Below, one piece after another: positions 58,610 to 64,000 of a stretch of DNA of 64,000 nucleotides. Location: assembly GCA_051884915.1 (NCBI GenBank), contig JBJEWF010000022.1, positions 1 to 64,000 of the forward strand. The letters are read 5' to 3'. The translations under genes and the position numbers were made by a program. The DNA is from RUG572 sp051884915. Lineage in GTDB: Bacteria > Verrucomicrobiota > Kiritimatiellia > RFP12 > UBA1067. Numbering within the stretch: position 1 is the stretch's first letter; each line of letters begins with the position of its first letter. The notes under the pieces were generated by a model. It was given only the letters and a program-made list of their open reading frames with translations, was not told where the DNA came from and ran no database searches.

Positions 58610-59850
58610 CCGTAACGTTGAAGATCGACAAGACCGTCTACGGCGGGGACGGTCTGGGGCGGCTGGGCGACGGACGGGTCTGCTTCGTGCCGGGCGCGTT
58701 CGCGGGCGAGACGGTCAGGGCGGAACTTGTCGAACAGAAGCGGACGTTCGTCCGGGCGCGTCTTGCCGAGGTGCTTGACGCGCTGCCCGAACGCGCGGGG
58801 GGCGTGCCGGCCGCGGACCGCGTGCCCGGCATGGTCTATGCCGACGTCGACTACGCGGCCGAACTGCGCTTCAAGCGGGACCAGCTGGAGAATTTTCTCC
58901 GGAAGGCGTCCTCGTCGCCGCCGCCGCTGGAAGTCGTGGCCGCGCCACGCCCGCTCAACTACCGGAACAAGGTCGTCTACCATGCGGCGCGCCAGGACGG
59001 AAAGTGGGTGCTGGGGTATCGCGAGGAGCCGGCGCATCGCGTGGTCGACGTCGTGCGGGATCCGCTGGCGTGTCCCGCCATCAACGCCGCGCTCGCCTCG
59101 ATCCGCGCGAACGTCTTCTCGCTGCTGACGCAGGGCGCGCGGGCGGTTCGGCAGTCGGCCCGGTCCGCGGGCAACGTGACGATCCGCTGGACGCCGATCG
59201 ACGGGGTCAAATGGTGGATCGGCGATCCGCCGCGGACCGAACTGCACGAACGGACCGCCGGCAGGACGTTTCTCGTGCCGGCCGACGGGTTCTATCAGGT
59301 CAATCCCGACGTCGGCGACCTGCTCGTGCGGGCGGTGTGCCGGGACTATGCGGCCGGCCGGGCGGATGCCGCGCAGCTGCTCGACCTCTACTGCGGTGTC
59401 GGCGTCTTCGGCCTGGCCTGCCTGGCCTCCTGCGCGGCCGCGGATCCCGGCGCGGTGGCGGCGGCGCGGCTGGTTGGCGTCGAATCGGGGCGCGCGGCGG
59501 CCGTCTGCGCGAAGAAGAACGCCGCGGCGCTGGGCGTGAAGGCGAATTTCTTCTGCGAACGCGTCGGCGCGAGCCTGAGCCGCATCAGAATCGGGCCGCA
59601 GCATACGGTGATCGTCGATCCGCCGCGCGGCGGCATGGAATCCCATGTCCCGGGCTGGCTCGCGAAGCGTCCGGCCCGGCGCATCTTCTACGTGAGCTGC
59701 GATCCGGCCACGCTGACGCGCGACCTGTGCGAACTCGTCAAGACCTACAGGATCGGGAAAGTCGCGCTCTTCGACATGTTTCCGCGCACGGCGCGGTTCG
59801 AGACGCTCGTCGTGCTGGAGCCCGCCCCGCGCGTCCCGCCCGTCCATTGA
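58606..59850 (+). CDS. TrmA/RlmD-family RNA uracil-C5 methyltransferase without the iron-sulfur motif
   Basis: This encodes 414 residues. A TRAM-like RNA-binding domain (about 1-60) precedes the Rossmann methyltransferase domain. FYQVNP, DLYCGVGVFGL (SAM site), DPPRGGM, YVSCDPATLTRDL (catalytic Cys) and the C-terminal LVVLE (general base Glu) are all present. Where relatives have a CxxxxxCGGC iron-sulfur motif just after the TRAM domain, this protein has GGVPAADRVPGMVYADVDY with no cysteine. An ATG at 58600 is an alternative start; 58606 gives the usual ATGA overlap with guaA. Target (23S rRNA or tRNA) cannot be decided. Confidence 0.9.
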   Translation: MTVTLKIDKTVYGGDGLGRLGDGRVCFVPGAFAGETVRAELVEQKRTFVRARLAEVLDALPERAGGVPAADRVPGMVYADVDYAAELRFKRDQLENFLRKASSSPPPLEVVAAPRPLNYRNKVVYHAARQDGKWVLGYREEPAHRVVDVVRDPLACPAINAALASIRANVFSLLTQGARAVRQSARSAGNVTIRWTPIDGVKWWIGDPPRTELHERTAGRTFLVPADGFYQVNPDVGDLLVRAVCRDYAAGRADAAQLLDLYCGVGVFGLACLASCAAADPGAVAAARLVGVESGRAAAVCAKKNAAALGVKANFFCERVGASLSRIRIGPQHTVIVDPPRGGMESHVPGWLAKRPARRIFYVSCDPATLTRDLCELVKTYRIGKVALFDMFPRTARFETLVVLEPAPRVPPVH

Positions 59851-59890
59851 ATCGAAACCGTAAACAGTCAAAACCGGAAAGGATGAAACC

Positions 59891-61108
59891 ATGAAATCGA
59901 AATCCCTTTTGCTGCTGGCGGCGGGCCTGTCGTTCGCCGGTTCGCTTCTCGCCGCGCCGGCGGCGACCACGTTTGCGCGCGACGCGCTGAAGCCGTATGT
60001 CGACAACGGCCAGCTGCCGGGGGCGATCAGCGTCTTCGCGAAGCCCGGCGCCGAGGAAATCGCGTGCATGGGCTATGCGAATGTCGAGACGAAGCGCGCC
60101 ATCCGGATGGACGACCCCTACATGCAGTGTTCCCAGACGAAGGGGTTCTGCGGCGTGACGATCGCGATTCTCGTGGAGGAGGGCCGGCTGAAGCTGGACG
60201 ACCCGGTGGCGAAATACCTGCCGGAATTCGCGAATCTCTGGGTGAAGACTTCGGAATCGAACGGCGTGCGGACGCTGACGAAGGCGCGGAACGTGCTGAC
60301 GGTGCGCATGGTGATGAACCACACGGGCGGCTTCCCGTTCGAGATCTGCGCCAAACAGGGCAATATCAAGGGCGGCGGCTGGTCGGGCGGTGCGCCGCTG
60401 CGCCAGACGGCGGCGATCGCGGCGGCCTGTCCGCTGCTGTTCGAGCCGGGCACGAAGGTCCAGTATTCGAACACGGGCATCGACATCGGCGCGGCCGTGA
60501 CGGAGATCATCACGGGCAAGCCGTGGGAGGATTTCCTCAAGGAGCGCGTGCTGCTGCCGCTGGGCATGAGGGATTCCGGGTTCTGGCCGAGCGACGAACA
60601 GCTCGCGCACCAGGTTGAGATGTACACGTGCCAGAAGGACGCGCCGGCCAAGTACCAGCGCGAGGCGAGCATGCAGCAGCGCCCGTACAACGGTCGCCAC
60701 GTGTTCGCGTCGGCGGGCGCGGGCCTCTGGACCACGGCGGCGGACCAGCTCAAGTTCTACAAAATGCTGATGAACCTCGGCGTGGGCGAAAACGGCGTGC
60801 GCATCCTCAAGGAGGAGACGGTCAGGAACCTGCTCGCGGTTTCGTCGCGCCCGAAGGGCATGGGCGGCTATTCGCTCGGCCTCTCTGCCCCGGAAACCGA
60901 CGCGGAAGACCAGTGGTTCGGACACGGCGGCGCCTGGGGGACGAACTGCATGGTCAACTGGCACCGGAAGCAGCTGAAGCTGTGGGCGGTCCAGCTGACG
61001 GGCGGGCCGCGGCCGTGGGATGGCGCGCGCGCGAAGGCGGCCGACGCGTTCTTCAATGCGAAGATCGACAACACCGGCGCCGACGCCTACACGGGCCGCC
61101 TGAAGTAG
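59891..61108 (+). CDS. exported serine hydrolase of the beta-lactamase class C/esterase family
   Basis: This encodes 405 residues. After a signal peptide (1-22, ending LLAAPA) come the three active-site motifs: SQTK (81-84, SxxK), YSN (192-194) and HGG in GHGGAWG (about 345). These fit penicillin-binding-like esterases or D-aminopeptidases at least as well as a true beta-lactamase. GGAAAGGA lies before ATG 59891. It follows the RNA methyltransferase by 40 nt and has no obvious promoter of its own. Substrate unknown. Confidence 0.88.
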   Translation: MKSKSLLLLAAGLSFAGSLLAAPAATTFARDALKPYVDNGQLPGAISVFAKPGAEEIACMGYANVETKRAIRMDDPYMQCSQTKGFCGVTIAILVEEGRLKLDDPVAKYLPEFANLWVKTSESNGVRTLTKARNVLTVRMVMNHTGGFPFEICAKQGNIKGGGWSGGAPLRQTAAIAAACPLLFEPGTKVQYSNTGIDIGAAVTEIITGKPWEDFLKERVLLPLGMRDSGFWPSDEQLAHQVEMYTCQKDAPAKYQREASMQQRPYNGRHVFASAGAGLWTTAADQLKFYKMLMNLGVGENGVRILKEETVRNLLAVSSRPKGMGGYSLGLSAPETDAEDQWFGHGGAWGTNCMVNWHRKQLKLWAVQLTGGPRPWDGARAKAADAFFNAKIDNTGADAYTGRLK

Positions 61109-61340
61109 GCCCTTCCCGCCGGCGGGACCAAAGGCGCGGCCGGGGCGGTCCAGGATGCCGTGGCCGAAACGGGCGGCAGGACTTCGCGCGCAGGTTTGGA
61201 AGGACGCCGGGGCGTCTGCGCGGGAGCGCGGTTCACGAACGGGCCGCGGCCTCCGGCCGGCGGTTCGTCCCGTGATGTCCGGCTCGGGACCGTTGCCGAT
61301 GGCGGCCGGCATTTCCGCCGTACCCTCAACTTCCCATCCG

Positions 61341-61354
61341 ATTTGTGGTATAAT
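61341..61354 (+). promoter_or_regulatory. extended -10 promoter, nearly leaderless, of the beta-propeller gene
   Basis: TTGTGGTATAAT ends at 61354 (perfect TATAAT). ATG 61364 begins 9 nt later, leaving at most a few bases of leader. No -35 match, as is common for extended -10 sites. Confidence 0.7.
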
Positions 61355-61363
61355 GGCACTCTT

Positions 61364-62317
61364 ATGCGAGCATTGGCTTTTCTGATGGCTTTGGCCGTTC
61401 TGCTGCGGGCGGGCGCGGGCGAGTGGGTGAAGCATCCCGCGAATCCGGTGATGGGGGATCCCGTCCGGCTGGGGACCTGCTTTGACGTGAACGTGATTCC
61501 CGGCCGCGCCGCGAAGTACGACATGTACTTCTCGTGGCGGCCCCGCAAGGCGATCGCGCGCTGTTCAAGCGCGGACGGCATCGCGTGGTCGGAACCGGAA
61601 ATCGTGCTGGCGGGCGATCCGGCGAGCGGCTGGGAGGACCAGGTCAACCGCAGCTGCACGGTGGTGAAGGACGGCGTCTACCACCTGTGGTACACGGGCC
61701 AGGCGCGCGGTTACAGCAAGATCGGCTATGCGACGTCGAAGGACGGCAGGGCCTTCACGCGCGTTTCCGCACTGCCGGTGATGGTCCCCGAGCATCCGTG
61801 GGAGGGGTGCAGCGTCATGAATCCCTACGTCCGCTGGGACGGCGCGCGGAAAGTCTGGCGGATGTGGTACGCCGCGGGCGAGACCTACGAGCCGAACGTG
61901 CTGTGCTATGGCGAATCGAAAGACGGCCTCGTGTGGGAGAAATCGCCCGTGAACCCGATTTTCGCCAAAGGGCGGAAAAACGGCTGGGAGCGGGACCGCG
62001 TGGGCGGCTGCGAAGTCCACCCGCTGCCGGACGGGCGGCACGTGATGTTCTACATCGGATATTCCGACATCCATACGGCGCGCATCGGCGCGGCGGTTTC
62101 GCCGGACGGCGTGACGCGGTGGCGGCGGCTGAAGGCCAATCCGATCGTTGCGCCGACGCCGGGGACGTTCGACGCGTCGGCCTGCTACAAGCCGTCGGTC
62201 GTCCGGGACGAGGCGCGCGGCCGGTGGCTGCTCTGGTACAACGGGCGTTTCGCGGACAAGGGCGAGTACGTCGGCCTGGTCGTCAAGGACGGGCTTGATC
62301 TGGGCGAATTGGAATGA
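61364..62317 (+). CDS. exported five-bladed beta-propeller glycosidase-like protein (GH43/GH32/GH130-type fold)
   Basis: This encodes 317 residues. The signal peptide (about 1-18) is followed by repeated blade motifs such as YDMYFSW, YHLWYTG, WRMWYAAG, VMFYIGY and WLLWYNG, each with the aromatic triplet seen in GH43/GH32/GH130-like propellers. SADGIAWSEP, SKDGLVWEKSP and SPDGVTRW repeat the typical S-x-D-G-x-x-W turn. The family cannot be fixed by eye, and the catalytic acids were not assigned. It probably acts on plant or host glycans in the periplasm. The frame starting at 61160 is rejected because it crosses the promoter. Confidence 0.8.
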   Translation: MRALAFLMALAVLLRAGAGEWVKHPANPVMGDPVRLGTCFDVNVIPGRAAKYDMYFSWRPRKAIARCSSADGIAWSEPEIVLAGDPASGWEDQVNRSCTVVKDGVYHLWYTGQARGYSKIGYATSKDGRAFTRVSALPVMVPEHPWEGCSVMNPYVRWDGARKVWRMWYAAGETYEPNVLCYGESKDGLVWEKSPVNPIFAKGRKNGWERDRVGGCEVHPLPDGRHVMFYIGYSDIHTARIGAAVSPDGVTRWRRLKANPIVAPTPGTFDASACYKPSVVRDEARGRWLLWYNGRFADKGEYVGLVVKDGLDLGELE

Positions 62318-62380
62318 TTGTCCGGCGATGCTGTCATCCGCGAAAGTTTCCCGCATATCCCGTGCGGATGGAATTGGCAG

Positions 62381-62409
62381 TTGCGCCGCAAAAATGGAAA
62401 TGAGATAAT
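62381..62409 (+). promoter_or_regulatory. leaderless-type promoter of the PilM/PilN-like gene
   Basis: TTGCGC (62381-62386), a 17-nt spacer, and TGAGATAAT (GATAAT 62404-62409). ATG 62418 starts 8 nt after the -10 box. Confidence 0.65.
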
Positions 62410-62417
62410 ACCCGTCA

Positions 62418-63890
62418 ATGGCGAAGACAATAACAGTCCTGGAACTTTCGGGCGATGCGCTCCGCGGCGTCCGCTTGACCGAGGAAAAGGGGGGTTGCCA
62501 GCGCGTGCTCGCCGGTTCCTGGCCGCTGGGGCTTCCTTCGGGGAGTTCCGGAAACGACGGTTCCGGCGGCGCGGACGGCGAGGCGACCGCGGACGGCGAG
62601 GCGGTGAAGGAGGAGATCCTCCAGGAGGACAGGCCGCTGGCCCGCGCGTTCAAGGCGGCGGTCGCCCGTTTCGGCACGCATGAATTCGCGCTGGCGCTTC
62701 CGCTTTCCCGGTTGCTGGTGAAGTCCGTGCGGCTGCCCGTCGAGGCGAAGGACGATTTCCTCGATGCGGCGCAGGCCGAACTGGACGGCATCTCGCCGTT
62801 TCCCGACGAAGCGCTGAAGCCGGGGACCGAAATCGTCGCGGAGACGGACAAGGAGTTCGTCGGCATCATGGCGGCCCTGCCGGAAGCGGCTTCCGCCGAA
62901 ATCGCGGAAGCGCTCTCCGTGGCGAAAATCCACGTCACCCGCGCGGACATTGCCGTGTTGGGGTGGATGTGGTCCCTCTGGCCGCGGCTCTGCGAGACGG
63001 ACGCCGTCTCCCGGCGGCTCGTGCTGTTCGATTCCGGCACGGGCTGGGATTTCGTCGTGCTGGACGAGGGGGCGCCGGTCTATCTGCGCGGAATCGGAGC
63101 CATCGCCTCCGCCGCGGAACTGGGCCGCGAGGTGACGCTGAGCCTGCTGCAATGCGATTCGGCCGGTCCGGCCGAAATCGGCGAGGTGGTCGTCTGCTCG
63201 CGCGGCGCCGTGGCGGACGACGTCGCCGCCCGTCTGGCGGCTTTCGGACCCGTGCGGACGGTTCTGCTCGAAGACGAATACGCGGGCGCCGATGGCGCGG
63301 CGCGGCGGATCGCCGAAGGCCTGTCGCTCGACGTCGCGCCGGCCCTGTGGACGGAGGATCTCGTCGAATCGCGCTTCCGCCGCAAGATGCTGGTCTTCCT
63401 CTCCATCGCCGGCGGCCTCTGGCTGGCGCTCATGGGCGTTCTGTTCGGCGTCGACACCGTCTACGACTTCCTGGCCGACCGCCAGAAGGACATGCGGAAC
63501 GCGCCCCGGCACAAACGGGAGTACAAGGAGGTGTCCGACATGAAGGACCGCGTGGCGCTGATCGAACGCTACTCGGACCGGGCGCACAGCGCGATCGAGA
63601 TCCTCAAGGCGGTGTCGGACAGCCTGCCGCCGTCGGAGGACATGGCGTTCCGCTCGTTCCGCTACGTGCGGGGCGAGAGCGTGCGCGTGCAGGGCAGCGC
63701 CGGCCAGCGCGAGGATCTGCGCACCTTCACGGAAAAGCTGGAAGGCCTGACCCTGGACGACGAGGCGGACAACCTGTTCGAGAAGGTCCAGCAGACCGGA
63801 GGCGAGAACCAGACGAAGAAGGGCATCCGCTTTTCCATCGAGGCGTTCTTCCCGCAGGCGGAAGACGGCGCGAAAGGGGGCGGCCGATGA
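62418..63890 (+). CDS. PilM/PilN-like (GspL-like) type IV pilus or type II secretion assembly protein
   Basis: This encodes 490 residues. The N-terminal part (about 1-315) has the actin-like ATPase pattern of PilM/GspL cytoplasmic domains, with VLELSGDALRGVRL as the phosphate-1-like start. A single membrane helix (about 320-342, LVFLSIAGGLWLALMGVLFGV) is followed by a coiled coil and a small periplasmic alpha/beta domain (to about 475), like PilN or the GspL C-terminus. A Gly/Asp-rich insertion lies at about 45-65. The next gene overlaps by ATGA and looks PilO/GspM-like, which supports this. It marks the start of a secretion or pilus operon running out of the window. Confidence 0.75.
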   Translation: MAKTITVLELSGDALRGVRLTEEKGGCQRVLAGSWPLGLPSGSSGNDGSGGADGEATADGEAVKEEILQEDRPLARAFKAAVARFGTHEFALALPLSRLLVKSVRLPVEAKDDFLDAAQAELDGISPFPDEALKPGTEIVAETDKEFVGIMAALPEAASAEIAEALSVAKIHVTRADIAVLGWMWSLWPRLCETDAVSRRLVLFDSGTGWDFVVLDEGAPVYLRGIGAIASAAELGREVTLSLLQCDSAGPAEIGEVVVCSRGAVADDVAARLAAFGPVRTVLLEDEYAGADGAARRIAEGLSLDVAPALWTEDLVESRFRRKMLVFLSIAGGLWLALMGVLFGVDTVYDFLADRQKDMRNAPRHKREYKEVSDMKDRVALIERYSDRAHSAIEILKAVSDSLPPSEDMAFRSFRYVRGESVRVQGSAGQREDLRTFTEKLEGLTLDDEADNLFEKVQQTGGENQTKKGIRFSIEAFFPQAEDGAKGGGR

Positions 63891-64000
63891 TCGCTTCCAA
63901 TCTTCCGCGCAACCAGCGCGCGCTGCTGGCCATCGTCGGGGTGATCGCCCTGTACGGCCTTGCCGCGCTGCTGTGGTTCTCCGGGCGGCAGGAGGCCTGG
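63887..64000 (+). CDS. PilO/GspM-like inner membrane protein, cut by the window edge
   Basis: Only the first 38 codons are present: MIASNLPRNQRALLAIVGVI, then a continuing hydrophobic helix to about residue 32. A basic, polar start followed by one membrane helix is the usual layout of PilO/GspM proteins. The ATGA overlap with the PilM/PilN-like gene shows tight coupling. The rest lies outside the window. Confidence 0.6.
   Translation, partial: MIASNLPRNQRALLAIVGVIALYGLAALLWFSGRQEAW

Overview
The window is one contig piece from a GC-rich, Gram-negative-type anaerobic bacterium. Two very large secreted repeat proteins of the autotransporter-like style, exported glycan-active proteins, siroheme-route haem chemistry (AhbC-like) and an indolepyruvate:ferredoxin oxidoreductase subunit fit a gut or sediment member of the PVC superphylum, most likely Kiritimatiellota. 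That placement is inference from gene style, not from a marker gene comparison. From about 10.8 kb to the right end every protein gene lies on the + strand, in tightly packed operons with many ATGA or GTGA overlaps. The only clear exception is a tRNA-Glu on the - strand.

Left accessory region (1-10.7 kb). A lower-GC, minus-strand cassette (29-2090) encodes a multi-pass membrane protein, a 66-residue cysteine-rich protein, a membrane-anchored P-loop GTPase-like protein and a 156-residue protein of unknown function. A broken IS4-like transposase tail (2629-2931) lies next to it. Then comes a giant secreted protein gene (6671 down to 3108), cut by one in-frame TGA where a conserved Trp is expected. 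A divergent 349-residue orphan gene follows, and then a minus-strand restriction-modification locus with an intact adenine methyltransferase and a wrecked PaeR7I/XhoI-like endonuclease.

Core region (10.7-64 kb). Blocks in order: pyrK-pyrD-ccsA-D,D-carboxypeptidase-murG-mnmA; a Na/Pi cotransporter with PhoU domain; class II aldolase with a clear terminator; secreted GH5 glucanase-ispF-DUF192; hisD; nifU-like/iorB/nagA/MFS/secreted beta-CASP hydrolase/ahbC; a 0.95 kb gap full of a 9-bp-unit dispersed repeat; a second giant secreted protein; thiF-thiD-yfcE; a compact recC-recB-recD; tRNA-Glu(UUC); dprA-topA-xer-dsbD-nadE; asd; a small Pro/Val-rich exported protein; smc-apt-guaA-RNA m5U methyltransferase; a serine beta-lactamase-like hydrolase; a secreted beta-propeller glycosidase-like protein; and a PilM/PilN-like fusion followed by the start of a PilO/GspM-like gene at the window edge.

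Two cross-cutting signals stand out. Most recognisable promoters share TTGCnn, a spacer of about 17 nt and TGnTAtaaT (extended -10), and several place the ATG only 7-11 nt after the -10 box, which predicts leaderless or nearly leaderless mRNAs. Several housekeeping enzymes are structurally unusual: TopA has a triplicated C-terminal repeat instead of zinc ribbons, NadE has an internally deleted glutaminase domain, MnmA lacks its second catalytic Cys, and an RNA m5U methyltransferase lacks the iron-sulfur ligands.
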